From Erysipelotrichaceae bacterium (GTDB lineage Bacteria > Bacillota_I > Bacilli_A > Erysipelotrichales > Erysipelotrichaceae), in assembly GCA_017404205.1 (NCBI GenBank), contig JAFRCV010000012.1:1-64000 (forward strand): 64,000 bases of DNA. The letters are read 5' to 3'. Both the position numbers and the translations under genes were made by a program. Numbering within the stretch: the first letter of the stretch is position 1; the number at the start of each line of letters is the position of its first letter. Shown here piece by piece: positions 53,801 through 62,420 of the stretch. The notes under the pieces are model-generated. The model was given only the letters and a program-made list of their open reading frames with translations, was not told the DNA's origin and ran no database searches.

Positions 53801-55633
53801 TGTATAGCCATCTTTTGTTGGATTGCTAGGAGCACTAGTTGTTAAACCTTTACCAACTACTTTTGTAGCATATAATACTCCATCAGAATAGAAATTAACT
53901 GTTTCTCTTTCGTTTGTCCAACCAGCATAAATTGTCGTATCTTCATTAAATACCGTTTCACCCACAATTACTTTATTTTCATCAGTGAAATCAGTTGGAC
54001 TTGTATACCAAGCATTTAAAGCAAACAAATCATCTTCATTGTCATTATTTGTATCAATGCCTTGTCTTACTGCATAAAGTGAATCAAGTGTGCCATAATA
54101 ACCAACGCTATCTGTATATAGTGTCTTATTAGCAGTAGTATAATCTGAGAATTCGCCACCATTAATATCAAGTGTTATCTTGTAGTTTCTTTCCCAAATT
54201 GCGTAGACTGTTTTATCACTATCGAATTTATATAGAACGGTGATATGATGTGCTTCATCATAATTGCCAACATTGTTGTCATACCAACCTTTAAAATGAT
54301 ATTTAATATTTTCGTCATTAGCATCAACAATTGTGTTTGATACTAATGTTTTCATATCATCAACATGTAAAATTTGGCTGTCTATATCTGTGAATGAATA
54401 GTCTTCATTTTCAGCAATTGTTCCAATACCTGGATCAAATGTGATTTTATATGTTTGGTCATATCCAGCATATAATGTTGTATTTTCTTCAAATGTTGCG
54501 CCATCAACAACTTTATTAGCATCAGTAAAATCAGTTGAACTAGTGTACCAACCTTTAAATACAAATGTCTTACCATTTTCTTGATCACGACTTATGCCAC
54601 TAGGCAAGCTTTCAATAGCATTTTCTTCTGTTGTGATTACTTTTGGAGTAGAAGTTAAATCAGAGAATTTACCACCGTTAGGATTAAATGTGATGTCAAA
54701 TTCATAATTATATGTGAATTCATAATTGCCAGATACTTCATATAAAGTAATTCTTCCATTATTGTATGATAATGGAATATTTGCGCTTAATGTTCCAGGG
54801 CTTCCTTCTACTGGATTTATAGTATTAGGAGTTACAGAAGTATTTTTTGTGAAATAATAATTGCCATCAAGCATTTCTTTATCAATACTTCCATAATATT
54901 TTCCAGCATAAACAATATCGATTGATTGAAGTGAACCATCTAGTTTTTCAACATCAAAATATGGATGACTTCCATAAGCTGATGTGACTGCTTTACCTGG
55001 AAGTTTGATTGTAGCTTTATTATCTTCAAGATTATAAATGTAATTGTTTTCTAGAGTGTCTTCATCAACTTTGATGTTTTTAACATTTTTAAAAGTTGCT
55101 GTCTTGCTATTTGCATATTCAAGCACAATATCCAAGTTACAGTTTACATAAACAAAACGACATGTAAAAGCCGTTGAATTACTTGCTACAACTAACACTG
55201 CACTATTTCCACTAGAAACAGTTGTTAAATGTTTATTACTGTCAATATAAAGAGTTTTACCAGAAGTAGTATTAGATAAATCAAAACTCACAGGATCACC
55301 AATACCGTTATAAACAGTTACTTTTGAAACTTTACTTGAAGCTTCTTGCTTTTGTTGATAGCTTGTTAGTTTGTTGCCAGAAGCCGTTGTTGATCTAGTA
55401 TGTTCTTCAGTATAACCGTAATATGAATATCCTGTATCAACTGGATTTTTAATAAACTCTGTCGCCAACATCCCATTTGAAGACAAGCCTCTATTAAAAC
55501 CCCTAAAGATTTCAATCCTATATTCATCTTCAGCTTTTATTGCATTCACGTTAATGCCTAACGATGTAAAAGACATCATTAAAGTCAACACAATAATGAG
55601 TAAGGCTCTCAAATAATGAACATTTCTTTTCAT
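47897..55633 (-). CDS. Giant (2578 aa) membrane-anchored repeat surface protein
   Basis: Signal peptide (MKRNVHYLRALLIIVLTLMM... ending near NVNAIKA) and AGGAGG RBS. A GFNRG variant of the G-Y-G-R domain starts near residue 40 and a fuller copy near 845 (YYGYGREHG, NRYDKP, ASRWYAIPG, SEDYDKYFV, YLSSSYT), as in the 1133-aa protein. Listeria-Bacteroides/InlB repeats (GYTFVAWYTDD, GYSFIGWYKED, GYWFDGWYSDD) occur between. The C-terminal half (about 1750-2500) has repeats of about 135 residues ending in R-Y-N-K-x(4)-G-x-A-Q-I-R-x-W. It ends in one helix and KRKNKKAQ, but has no LPXTG: the motif position reads LPYVIAG. Likely an adhesin or polysaccharide-binding protein under cre control. Confidence 0.88.
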   Translation of the reverse strand: MKRNVHYLRALLIIVLTLMMSFTSLGINVNAIKAEDEYRIEIFRGFNRGLSSNGMLATEFIKNPVDTGYSYYGYTEEHTRSTTASGNKLTSYQQKQEASSKVSKVTVYNGIGDPVSFDLSNTTSGKTLYIDSNKHLTTVSSGNSAVLVVASNSTAFTCRFVYVNCNLDIVLEYANSKTATFKNVKNIKVDEDTLENNYIYNLEDNKATIKLPGKAVTSAYGSHPYFDVEKLDGSLQSIDIVYAGKYYGSIDKEMLDGNYYFTKNTSVTPNTINPVEGSPGTLSANIPLSYNNGRITLYEVSGNYEFTYNYEFDITFNPNGGKFSDLTSTPKVITTEENAIESLPSGISRDQENGKTFVFKGWYTSSTDFTDANKVVDGATFEENTTLYAGYDQTYKITFDPGIGTIAENEDYSFTDIDSQILHVDDMKTLVSNTIVDANDENIKYHFKGWYDNNVGNYDEAHHITVLYKFDSDKTVYAIWERNYKITLDINGGEFSDYTTANKTLYTDSVGYYGTLDSLYAVRQGIDTNNDNEDDLFALNAWYTSPTDFTDENKVIVGETVFNEDTTIYAGWTNERETVNFYSDGVLYATKVVGKGLTTSAPSNPTKDGYTFVAWYTDDQTFLNEFDFSQAINADLDLYARFEQTVSITVNGAMNDDGDEVEANNAISFSNITDRATVIKNQNVGTTLKVYAVHGTLDKISINGNEFDASELIGNVNKTVYIDANGQKQDTSSTSDMLSIDYVAGNKYITINVLTLNSDTTVDLIYKDVEIKFMKDGSLYATRYIPFNTASTIEKPNDPSKTGYSFIGWYKEDTFENEFEFENVTLVDDTKVYALLSKDYYLNVYYGYGREHGSTNTLLDVFTGAGAMLNNDTGYSLKGSRSTAYVNGPSSGTGNRYDKPWQVEVDYVDVYLNGSKETVNHQISPKGFSIISKDLYYTSEGTLTTSASGNTHLVKFANSADAENGSIASRWYAIPGAIDVVMHYYDEHKITINDITTSTVSEDYDKYFVNKETAKKTITTISGDYSDSNGIELSVTPEDRDVDHIVISNGNKNVTIELSQLNETLYLSSSYTLSTSHTDNDILKYENNKFTFYNVNEDINIDYEYRYTVSLVPGIGALVNGETSVKTTNYKIERPALVSETVNVSGTDWYFVGWYNSNNELVDFDDKILADDTFTARWTDIPSNNIVVKNAYAESGNNPIQTNNASAYTAFNGSQSTAMIQADVVGAEMDIYAVHGTLKDITVKLNDSTSVSINDFASTRYIDENGIVTTIAPIEYKVVISKVDDNKYHVVFNSIENDLTITLNYEQVNVEFVYDDNSEASTAQTIDFATKASKPEDPVKEGYWFDGWYSDDTFSEEFDFNKAILDDTVIYAKTSVKHTIKYINTVPSSTSGKISSSEWESRVGAGLFDAANATSYTRGDFVNTSGVASIFNAAGGLPTSITFTYNNKEVVLTGDEIALKNNTTPNDGLFLLEDGTYEVALKGGTVPTNAVVKFVHDKDYDNGGYYYNLRYYRITSDITITIEYPEVNVKYIDNDDATLVFNIDAKTPGTVIGDDLRSFTVASSELKGDNANSIRFAIDPNLTKVRGLRFTNADDANDYEDFTFTAEGNYDATLTKFGNIKVAYSIASGATDGILYVRFLNLYSDLIISPIITESKVSHKATLLTAENLTVSHDALPDGVSISSDNKTLTAEYGALYKVTTNAQVGASSFRWNLAPIAGYDLEYSKIEILDASNDAVLATIGESLVSYKTAVSDQTVTLMNFANGIFVKYNKALDSSAQLRIWALNKDVKLKVYYKDFTNGGSDIAYENADFAPYNVKVTLKQTIDDAKKSDVKYSFITPNSTITNKTINENGVDYQINSITLPSNDLTGNNEQISTIDDLIVSGIVRLSLVDHGKYAVKKVTVSVGGDNPVIYELTSNQTIKDNNLGQFQYVRNTTDTHIRFNRIFTKEEIIITVEYESIGDGPYTGELVIDDALSLNVDNSSPASVTVQSGSKKIVVPEDALPAATAGKSLLWNLSSTAGMGYEYSKVEVYLQNPENGLYELATTLGENFESYKTYKDGEKDQTQGKQLVGLSVRYNKSHYGEAQIRIWNVYKNFKIVTYYKDYATGKEYKANDSALKLVYDGVITIKLNGAVINSESMVRENKGKKPVELLNGYTKIRFNKYAKEADGYKYMFETKNLGDNIDYATITIDGKSYDIGQDTAIGKVTGKVFPGARIRFYRSTDGYAQIRAWAVSNDVDIELHVSHGHSNLIRFDVGDHGSAKVTDIPSGAKVLTKDWSLIRVKRGETPNSKAGNKTSIRYDVTPDIGYDIDYIIVNVSGESHRLDAKTLPNGTTLLTKILNGVSIRYNLDSNGIAQIRAVHVDRDCSIKVYYRKATHKVIMNTQKLAVIRAEGYTNAVNTKFSKNYAVAYVEGGTTTARQSGIKYWFEPLDGHEITSIMIENSRGDYVTAGGTFAPTEWEDVKVKGVVVRYYQGYDGKIELRVWGVLDDIKITLFYDGETPRRGVKVPEDIETYDIGNYIETFDNKVIDEYGYDVEPETNPTNSANYLPYVIAGGGAVVVGGVIYFIAKRKNKKAQ

Positions 55634-55696
55634 AATAGTCTGACCTCCTATTAAAAACGCAGATTAAGACATCTTACTTATATTTTATAACAATTT

Positions 55697-55710
55697 TATA
55701 AGCGCTTACA
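55697..55710. promoter_or_regulatory. cre-like site upstream of the giant surface gene
   Basis: On the minus strand TGTAAGCGCTTATA differs from the cre consensus at one position and lies about 64 bp before the start codon, as with the 17671 site. Confidence 0.6.
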
Positions 55711-55742
55711 TTAAGTATGGGCGCGTATTTTTTGAAAATTTA

Positions 55743-55753
55743 GCCTTGACAAA
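55743..55753. promoter_or_regulatory. Second copy of the GCCTTGACAAA element
   Basis: Identical to 17718-17728 and 32 bp from the cre. On the plus strand its TTGACA (55746-55751) could also serve as -35 of the galM-like gene with AATAAT at 55770-55775 (18-bp spacer). Confidence 0.5.
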
Positions 55754-55787
55754 CCTAATAAAACCACTCAATAATTGAATACGGATT

Positions 55788-56651
55788 ATGAAGGAAAAGA
55801 TTTGCAATAAACGTCTTGAACTTACAGTAAGCGATTTTGGTGCCGAAATGGTATCTTTGAAGTTAGATGGCTTTGAATATTTATGGTCTGGGGATGAAAA
55901 ATATTATGGTCGTACATCTCCTTGCCTTTTTCCAATTACTGGTCGTTTTATGGATGGTTATTACACTCACAACAATGTAAAATACCCAATGCAATTAAAT
56001 GGTATTGCACTTGAAAAGACCTTTAAAATCGAGCGTTTAAACGATTCTCAAATTCGTTGTACATTAACAGAAGATGAAGAAACTTTAAAGGTATATCCTT
56101 ATAAATTCCAATTAGAAATTACTTATACAATCATTGATACAAAACTTGATATCAATTATAAAGTCACAAATAATTCTGATGAAGCATTAGCCTATTCTGT
56201 TGGCAATCACACAGCTTATAAATGGCCTTTGATTGATGGCCAAGATGCTAATAGTTATTTCTTTAGATTTGAACAAAGAGAAACATTAAAATCATTCAAT
56301 CCATTTGGTTGGACTGCTGATTTCTTGATCAATGAAAATATTCGACCAATTTATCATGGCTTTTATGAAAATTTCACCAGAAGTATTAAAGATCCTAAAT
56401 CTGAATGGTTAGAATATACTGGGGCTAATTGTGACTATGTCGTTAGAACATATCGCAAGAATTTTCCATTTATCGCAAATTGGGCAAGGCCAGAAAATGA
56501 CGCTAATTTTGTATGCATTGAACCATGTATATCAATTGATAGCCATGGTCCTGATATCTTTGATCGAAATGGAATAAAAACTCTTGAAGGTCATAAGAGC
56601 GAAGAAGTTAATTATCAATTATTGCTTTACAAAAAAAGCGAATTAGAATAG
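55788..56651 (+). CDS. Aldose 1-epimerase family protein (GalM/LacX-like)
   Basis: 287-aa beta-sandwich mutarotase-like protein. It has the family features of LacX-type enzymes: an early RLELTVSDFGAEMVSL, the region PCLFPITGRF, the histidine motif VGNHTAYKWP, and a late CIEPCISI. Mutarotases speed the alpha/beta interconversion of sugars, useful after release by retaining or inverting glycosidases. No signal peptide. The ATG has no good RBS and lies about 12 bp after a weak -10 (AATAAT). It is transcribed alone and followed by a strong hairpin. Confidence 0.87.
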   Translation: MKEKICNKRLELTVSDFGAEMVSLKLDGFEYLWSGDEKYYGRTSPCLFPITGRFMDGYYTHNNVKYPMQLNGIALEKTFKIERLNDSQIRCTLTEDEETLKVYPYKFQLEITYTIIDTKLDINYKVTNNSDEALAYSVGNHTAYKWPLIDGQDANSYFFRFEQRETLKSFNPFGWTADFLINENIRPIYHGFYENFTRSIKDPKSEWLEYTGANCDYVVRTYRKNFPFIANWARPENDANFVCIEPCISIDSHGPDIFDRNGIKTLEGHKSEEVNYQLLLYKKSELE

Positions 56652-56671
56652 TCCATTAAATGGACTTTTTT
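56650..56671 (+). terminator. Terminator of the galM-like gene
   Basis: AGTCCATT / AATGGACT dyad overlapping the stop codon, followed by a T run. Confidence 0.8.
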
Positions 56672-56679
56672 AAACATTC

Positions 56680-56704
56680 AAAAAGGGTGTTTTTTACACC
56701 CTTT
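56680..56704 (-). terminator. Terminator of the msmK-like gene
   Basis: AAAGGGTGT / ACACCCTTT stem with a 5-nt loop, followed by TTTTG on the minus strand, 8 bp after the stop. Confidence 0.8.
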
Positions 56705-56711
56705 GTTTTAA

Positions 56712-57875
56712 TTAGAATTCTAAATTCTTTTCTGTTTCTGGATCAAAGACATTGATTAGAGCACCATCACAAGTTAGCTTTAATTCTTTGCCTTTTTCAA
56801 ATTCAAAGAAACGATTATCCTTAGTTTCAGTAATAACACTAACAAGATCTTTGCCATTAACATTTAAATGTAGATAAGTTTCTGAACCCATCATTTCACT
56901 AATATCAATTCTTCCTACAAAATAAGGATCACCTTCATTAGCAATTCTTACATGTTGAGGGCGCATACCAACAATTACTGGACAAGTTTCAACGCCTTTG
57001 TTTGCTAGGTTAGCGGCTTTATCTTCAGATAGTTCAATCTTGGCACCAGATACTTCAACAAAATACTTGCTGCCATCTTTAAATAATAAGCCATCAACAA
57101 AATTCATTTGTGGAGTTCCAATAAAACCAGCTACAAATAGGTTAGCAGGGTTACGATATAGTTCTTGTGGAGTACCAATTTGTTGAATATAGCCAAGTTT
57201 CATAACAACAATACGATCGCCTAGTGTCATAGCTTCTGTTTGGTCATGAGTTACATAAACGAAAGTTGTTTGGATTCTTTCTCTTAATTTAATAATTTCT
57301 GAACGCATTTGATTTCTTAATTTAGCATCCAAATTACTTAATGGTTCATCCATCAATAATGCTTTTGGTTCACGAACAATAGCTCTGCCAATCGCAACTC
57401 TTTGTTTTTGACCGCCAGATAAAGCTTTTGGCTTTCTATCTAAATATTCAGTAATATTCAATATTTCAGCAGCTTCTTGAACACGTTTATTAATTTCATC
57501 TTTTGGCATTCTTGACATTTTTAATGGGAAAGCCATATTTTCCCTAACTGTCATATGAGGATATAAAGCATAGCTTTGGAAAACCATAGCTATATCACGG
57601 TCCTTTGGCTCAACATCGTTCATTAGCTTGTCATCAATATATAATTCACCGCTAGTGATTTCTTCAAGTCCTGCAATCATTCTAAGAGTTGTTGATTTAC
57701 CACATCCAGAAGGACCAACTAAAACGATAAATTCTTTGTCGGCAATATCAAGATTAAAATCTTGTACAGCAACAACGCCTTTTTCATTGACTTCCAGTCC
57801 AATCTTTTTGGCTTTTTTCCCTCCATCTTCAATTGGATAAATCTTTTGAATGTTCTTTAAAGTAACTGTAGACAT
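56712..57875 (-). CDS. msmK: ATP-binding protein of carbohydrate ABC transporters (MsmK/UgpC/MalK type)
   Basis: 387-aa CUT1 ATPase: Walker [15 protein letters not shown]-loop [12 protein letters not shown], signature [14 protein letters not shown], Walker [13 protein letters not shown], and a C-terminal TOBE-like domain (about 240-387; GMRPQHVRI). An insertion of about ten residues after the first strand ([16 protein letters not shown]) is slightly longer than usual. In Firmicutes one MsmK often energises many sugar importers; the importer at 41587-44635 has no ATPase of its own, so it likely serves that one. It follows the SGNH lipoprotein gene by 17 bp. Confidence 0.94.
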   Translation of the reverse strand: MSTVTLKNIQKIYPIEDGGKKAKKIGLEVNEKGVVAVQDFNLDIADKEFIVLVGPSGCGKSTTLRMIAGLEEITSGELYIDDKLMNDVEPKDRDIAMVFQSYALYPHMTVRENMAFPLKMSRMPKDEINKRVQEAAEILNITEYLDRKPKALSGGQKQRVAIGRAIVREPKALLMDEPLSNLDAKLRNQMRSEIIKLRERIQTTFVYVTHDQTEAMTLGDRIVVMKLGYIQQIGTPQELYRNPANLFVAGFIGTPQMNFVDGLLFKDGSKYFVEVSGAKIELSEDKAANLANKGVETCPVIVGMRPQHVRIANEGDPYFVGRIDISEMMGSETYLHLNVNGKDLVSVITETKDNRFFEFEKGKELKLTCDGALINVFDPETEKNLEF

Positions 57876-57892
57876 AATGTACTCCTTTATAA

Positions 57893-58711
57893 TTATTTAT
57901 TAATTAAAAAATTGTAGAACGCTTCTGCTATTATTTTATACCCTTTTTCATTTAAATGTATATTGTCGTCGTCAAAAAAATCACTATTCGATAATTTATC
58001 TTTTGTCATCTCATATATATCTATTACTTCAAAATTGCCCTTTTCAGCTGCCTTTTTTTGTAGTTCAGCTAATGGACCATCAGCAAATTCCTTAATAAAA
58101 GTTGTATTTGAATGATTAATAATTGAAGTTGCAATATAAACCTTTTTTACACTTTCTTGCTCATAATACTCACTTGCTAAAGAAACTAAAGTATCAACAA
58201 AATCATCTTGTGCTTCAGTTAATGCATAAATGCTACGAATATCATTAATCCCAAGCATAATTATTACTACATCAGGATTATACTCTTTAGATTTTAAATA
58301 TTCTTCTGTGTAACGATACGAACGATCTTTAGCATCTTTTTTTACATTGAACTTATCTTCAGCATCTAAAACATACGCTGCATTTTTACCAAAATTACCA
58401 ATCGCATAGCGGTTTTCTAACATTTCATTAAGTTGAGCAGGATATGACATAGTTTCTGGATCGCTAGTTTTATATCCATAAGTAATACTATCTCCAATAA
58501 ATGCTATTCTAAGTTTACTTTCATCATATGGCAACAAATCATCAAAGATAAAAGTATCAATCTCAACGATTTCATTATTGTCATTTTCAACAACATTAAC
58601 TTTAGGCTTAACATTGCTATTTGGTTTAGCCGCACAAGCACAAAAAGAAGTCATAATAAGCAAAATGATTAATATCAAGTTAACTTTTTTCCAATTAAAA
58701 AAATTAAACAA
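57893..58711 (-). CDS. SGNH/GDSL-family lipoprotein hydrolase (possible carbohydrate esterase)
   Basis: 272 aa from a TTG start, supported by AGAGGAAAG 8 bp upstream. A lipoprotein signal (lipobox TSFCAC region) anchors it outside. The SGNH blocks are complete: Ser in FIGDSITYG, Gly-Asn region in LGIND, and Asp/His in [10 protein letters not shown]. Such enzymes remove acetyl or other esters from plant polysaccharides, which would help GH43s act. Co-transcribed with msmK. The precise ester is not predictable. Confidence 0.87.
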   Translation of the reverse strand: MFNFFNWKKVNLILIILLIMTSFCACAAKPNSNVKPKVNVVENDNNEIVEIDTFIFDDLLPYDESKLRIAFIGDSITYGYKTSDPETMSYPAQLNEMLENRYAIGNFGKNAAYVLDAEDKFNVKKDAKDRSYRYTEEYLKSKEYNPDVVIIMLGINDIRSIYALTEAQDDFVDTLVSLASEYYEQESVKKVYIATSIINHSNTTFIKEFADGPLAELQKKAAEKGNFEVIDIYEMTKDKLSNSDFFDDDNIHLNEKGYKIIAEAFYNFLINK

Positions 58712-58764
58712 TCATCTTTCCTCTATAAATATTTTATGGCACATAAATATCCAAACCTACATTT

Positions 58765-58780
58765 AATTATCGTGATAATT
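58765..58780. promoter_or_regulatory. Palindromic operator candidate AATTATC-GT-GATAATT
   Basis: Seven-base arms with a GT centre in the 223-bp divergent region between the SGNH/msmK unit and the plus-strand GH43. A related AATC-GT-GATT lies upstream of ftsA/rpmB. The rest of 58712-58934 is AT-rich with no RNA gene. Confidence 0.45.
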
Positions 58781-58922
58781 TACAATTATTTTAACCTTGA
58801 CTTTTTTTAATTAATAGACTTATCCCTTTTTTAATTAAGTTTTATGACAGCTAAATAATATTAATGTTCATATACTATTTTTTCAACATCAAAATAAATA
58901 TAAATTATTAAAAAATAATATT

Positions 58923-58928
58923 TATAAT
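58923..58928 (+). promoter_or_regulatory. -10 element adjacent to the GH43 start
   Basis: TATAAT ends 6 bp before the ATG at 58935. No RBS and no clear -35. Consistent with a leaderless transcript. Confidence 0.45.
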
Positions 58929-58934
58929 AGAAAT

Positions 58935-59831
58935 ATGCTATTAAGAACAAATGTAAGTAATATTGGTGACCCCTTTATTCTAAATGATGATCATTATTAT
59001 ATGTATTGCACAGACTTTGATGTCGAAGGCTTCAAAGTTAGAATTTCTGATGATTTAATTAATTGGGAAACTAAAGGTATAGCTTTAGATTTAAGTAATT
59101 CATGGGCTTATAAATCATTCTGGGCTCCTGAAGTAGTTAAACATAATGATGTATATATTATGCATTATTCTGCCCGTTCAAAAAAAGACAATAAATTAAG
59201 AATTGGTGTAGCTACTTCTAGTAGTCCCTTAGGACCTTTTAAAGATGTTTATAATGGACCAATGTTTGATCTGTCATACGCTTGTATTGATGGACATGTT
59301 TTGAAATATGAAGATAAATATTATCTATTTTATTCACGTGATTGTTCAGATAATTATCAAACAGATGGCAAAAGGCTATCACAAATATATGTTTTAGAAT
59401 TAAGTGAAGATTTACTTAGTGTCAAAGGAGAGCCTAAATTAATTATTAGTCCAGATAAAGATTATGATTGTATCCCTCACAACAATTGTATGTGGAATGA
59501 AGGTCCTGCAATCATTCAAGACAACGGTCTGTTTTATCTAGCTTATTCAGCTAATTTTTTTGCTTCAAATAATTATTCTATTTGTATCGCAACTTCTAAT
59601 AATCCACTTGGGCCATATATTAAATGTGATGATTATAATCCTATATTGAAATCTATGCCGCTAGGAAATGATTTTTCAGGACCTGGCCATAATTGTTTCT
59701 TTAAAGATAAACAAGGAAATACAAAAATAGCTTTTCATATTCAAACAGATGAGAATAGTCCTTCACAAAATCGTAAAGCTTGTATAGCTGATGTTAAATT
59801 TGTAAATAAAAGAATGGTGATTGAATTGTAG
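58935..59831 (+). CDS. Cytoplasmic GH43-family glycoside hydrolase (catalytic domain only)
   Basis: 298 aa without signal peptide or extra modules. Active-site motifs: base Asp in NIGDPFILND, modulating Asp in ACIDGHVLKYEDKYYLFYS, acid Glu in MWNEGPAI. Five-bladed propeller of minimal size, suited to trimming imported arabino- or xylo-oligosaccharides. Followed 8 bp later by an alpha/alpha-barrel glycosidase paralogous to the one heading the long operon, giving a second GH pair on the opposite strand. Confidence 0.9.
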   Translation: MLLRTNVSNIGDPFILNDDHYYMYCTDFDVEGFKVRISDDLINWETKGIALDLSNSWAYKSFWAPEVVKHNDVYIMHYSARSKKDNKLRIGVATSSSPLGPFKDVYNGPMFDLSYACIDGHVLKYEDKYYLFYSRDCSDNYQTDGKRLSQIYVLELSEDLLSVKGEPKLIISPDKDYDCIPHNNCMWNEGPAIIQDNGLFYLAYSANFFASNNYSICIATSNNPLGPYIKCDDYNPILKSMPLGNDFSGPGHNCFFKDKQGNTKIAFHIQTDENSPSQNRKACIADVKFVNKRMVIEL

Positions 59832-59839
59832 GCGACATT

Positions 59840-61816
59840 ATGAAAATAGAAATTATAAAAAAAGAAAACGATCATTTTATTAATCTAAATGAAAAAGAAT
59901 GTATAAGAATAGTTGGTTTAAAAGATGCCATCGATACATTTGAAAAAATTGATGAATATGCTTATCGTTGGTTAAGAAAAACAAATGAGCCAAAAGATCA
60001 TATGCGTATGGAAGCTATTTTATTAGATGGCGCTAATTTCACAATGATTCCATCAATATCATATAACGGCAACGGATGGGGAAATGTACCTGAATATGTT
60101 GGTGATAGATGTGATGGCATACCCTGGACTTTTGCGAGTCATCGATCGACCATTCCATCTTGTACATACTCAGAGAATAGTTTTGTTTCTTTAGCGTTAA
60201 TGGCTAATGCCAACAGTAATACTGCTTGTTCTTTATATGCAGAAGATGAAGGAGAAAAACATGTCGTTATTTTTCCTGAAGAAGAAAAGCCAAAAACTCT
60301 TCAAAGACACTTTTGGGGTGAAGCTTTTGAAGGAAAGATGGATAAGACGGATACATTTGAAGCAATTATTCAAGTTGTTCCAAGTGATGGAAACAAATAT
60401 CGTTATAAATATTTATTGGATTTTGCGTGGCGTTATTATGGACATGAAATCTATCCACCAATGGATGTTAATCGTTTATATGATTTATCAATTGCCTATT
60501 GTCGTTTTCTTTTAGAAAGAGAAAAAAATGGTTTTGTTGGCTTCACTATGGGAAGTCAATGGCATTTATCAGATACCTCTTATCATAAAACTACACATCG
60601 TTATGAGATTGGTTGGGTTGGCACAAGCGCTTCAATGGCAAATGCCTATATCTATAATTACATTAAAAATGATAATGAAGATGATTTGAAAACTGGCATT
60701 GAGATTCATGATGCATGGCTTAAATATGGCAAACTTCCAAAGGGAATGTTAGCTAGTAGAATTGATTATGATGAATGGCGTTATCAAGAATTTAAAGAAG
60801 ATTTTGTTCCTGATAAATGGAAACTTGGAGAAGCTCAATACGAATCGCAATTAGGCTTTGCTGGCAAAAAATTTAGAAGAGATGAAAACGGCAAGATTAA
60901 ACTATCTGTTGATGCATGCAATCTTGGAACAGCAGCTGAACAATATTTTGAAGCTTATGACTTATTAAAAAGTATCAATCTAGGAAAAGAAGAATATAAA
61001 CAAGCTGCAATTGGTGTTTGTGATTTTGCGTTAAATAATCAAAATGAAGAAGGCGGCTATGCTAAATCGTGGGATGAAGAAGGTAATGTTTTAGCGAAAG
61101 ATGGAACTGTTGGCTGTTTCTTAATTATTCCAATAATTGAAGCTTATAAGAAAACAAAAGATAAAAAATATTTATTAAGCGCAAAAAGGGCCTTTGATTT
61201 TTATTATGGAGCTTTATTAAAAGATGGTTTTACAACTGCTGGTGCTCTTGATACATACAGTATTGATAAAGAATCAGCTAGCCCTTTACTTAGAGATGCT
61301 CTAGCTCTTTATGATATTGATCATGAAGAAAAATATGTTAAAGCAGCTGAAAAGATAGCTTGGTATTTATGTACTTGGATGATGCATTTTACGATTAATT
61401 ATCCAAAGGATAGCGTACTTGGAAAAATGGGTTATGATACTTTTGGCTCAACATCAGTATCAACACCACACCAAGCCCTTGACCAATATGCCTTAAGAGA
61501 TGTTTTGTCTTTTGTGAGATTATATGAACTTACAGGCTATAAACAATGGTTAGAAAGAGCTATCGCCTTTTGGTGTAATGCTAATCAATGTATATCAGAT
61601 GGCACACTTTACATTAATGGTCGATTAAGACCAGCTGGTGCTCAAGATGAAGCTATCTTCCATACTCGTTGGTCAAGAAAAGCTGTTCCACCATTCATGC
61701 CATCACAATGGTTACCTGCATGGCCATGTGCATTTAGATTAGAAAACATCAGACATTACAAAGACATTGAGTTCTTCAATAAAGGATTAGAAAATATTGA
61801 AGGAAAAATAAAGTAA
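59840..61816 (+). CDS. (Alpha/alpha)-barrel glycoside-hydrolase-like protein, paralogue of 44649-46691
   Basis: 658 aa, no signal peptide. Shares with the other copy the pattern HRYEIGWVGTSASMANAY, SVDACNLGTAAEQYFEAYDL, FTTAGALDTYSIDKESASPLLRDALALYDI and STPHQALDQYALRDVLSF, the last part ending in AIFHTRWS. The shared Asp/His/Glu sites suggest the same chemistry. It forms a unit with the preceding GH43. I do not recognise the CAZy family; the barrel resembles those of GH88/GH105/GH127-like enzymes only in general. Confidence 0.78.
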   Translation: MKIEIIKKENDHFINLNEKECIRIVGLKDAIDTFEKIDEYAYRWLRKTNEPKDHMRMEAILLDGANFTMIPSISYNGNGWGNVPEYVGDRCDGIPWTFASHRSTIPSCTYSENSFVSLALMANANSNTACSLYAEDEGEKHVVIFPEEEKPKTLQRHFWGEAFEGKMDKTDTFEAIIQVVPSDGNKYRYKYLLDFAWRYYGHEIYPPMDVNRLYDLSIAYCRFLLEREKNGFVGFTMGSQWHLSDTSYHKTTHRYEIGWVGTSASMANAYIYNYIKNDNEDDLKTGIEIHDAWLKYGKLPKGMLASRIDYDEWRYQEFKEDFVPDKWKLGEAQYESQLGFAGKKFRRDENGKIKLSVDACNLGTAAEQYFEAYDLLKSINLGKEEYKQAAIGVCDFALNNQNEEGGYAKSWDEEGNVLAKDGTVGCFLIIPIIEAYKKTKDKKYLLSAKRAFDFYYGALLKDGFTTAGALDTYSIDKESASPLLRDALALYDIDHEEKYVKAAEKIAWYLCTWMMHFTINYPKDSVLGKMGYDTFGSTSVSTPHQALDQYALRDVLSFVRLYELTGYKQWLERAIAFWCNANQCISDGTLYINGRLRPAGAQDEAIFHTRWSRKAVPPFMPSQWLPAWPCAFRLENIRHYKDIEFFNKGLENIEGKIK

Positions 61817-61838
61817 AAGCTGTATTAACAGCTTTTTT
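61816..61838 (+). terminator. Terminator of the GH43/barrel glycosidase unit
   Basis: AAAGCTGT-ATTA-ACAGCTTT hairpin plus T run, directly after the stop. Confidence 0.9.
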
Positions 61839-61874
61839 AATACTTATTTCAATAGAAAACAACTAATTCTTAAA

Positions 61875-61959
61875 CTAATATCTTATTGCTATTATTTTAA
61901 ACAAGATATTAGAATTATTAGATAAACAATAGCTTTTATTTCTTTCCGTATCTAATAAT
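61875..61959. repeat. Two adjacent inverted repeats in the convergent intergenic region
   Basis: CTAATATCTT (61875-61884) pairs with AAGATATTAG (61903-61912), and ATTATTAGATA (61914-61924) pairs with TATCTAATAAT (61949-61959). The two dyads lie back to back between convergent genes. Neither is followed by a clear T tract. They may be boundary structures of the toxin-antitoxin unit or weak terminators. Confidence 0.5.
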
Positions 61960-61973
61960 CTATTTGTTTAAAG

Positions 61974-62420
61974 TCATATTTTTTTAATTAATCTACTTAT
62001 CTCTGATTCAAAATTGTTTTCTATTTCATCCATGATGAATTTAGTTTCATCTTTATTTTTTGGTAAATCTTTTTTATTATAGATTAATAATACTTTAATG
62101 GTATCTGTCTTATTATTTATATATAATATACATCTATTGCCAGATGTTTTTGGTGATTCTTTAGTTAAAGCTACTTTAAAGTCATATTTGCACAAATACT
62201 CATGGTCATCATATTTCAATTCATCAATTTGTGATGATGACTGAGTGGTGTTACTTTCTATTCTTAAACGGCTTAAATCTTCAATAATAGATTTTTTTGT
62301 ATAATCCCATTGTTTTCCTTTATACTTTTTTTCAAAATTCTTTAAATAATGATTCTTAGAGTAATCTGTAAAAGCAACAGAAAACAATTCGTTATTTTTA
62401 GGTAATTGGTGTATCAACAT
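61974..62420 (-). CDS. Putative toxin partner of the Panacea-type antitoxin
   Basis: 148-aa charged protein overlapping the upstream antitoxin gene by 23 bp. It starts MLIHQLPKNNELFSV. The middle shows KNHYLKNFEKKYKGKQWDYT, with later LYINNKTDTIKVLLIYNKKDLPKNKDETKF, a beta-hairpin-plus-helix pattern reminiscent of RelE/ParE-like folds. I cannot assign a family confidently. Its coupling to a HTH-Panacea protein is what suggests a toxin. No membrane segment. Confidence 0.55.
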   Translation of the reverse strand: MLIHQLPKNNELFSVAFTDYSKNHYLKNFEKKYKGKQWDYTKKSIIEDLSRLRIESNTTQSSSQIDELKYDDHEYLCKYDFKVALTKESPKTSGNRCILYINNKTDTIKVLLIYNKKDLPKNKDETKFIMDEIENNFESEISRLIKKI

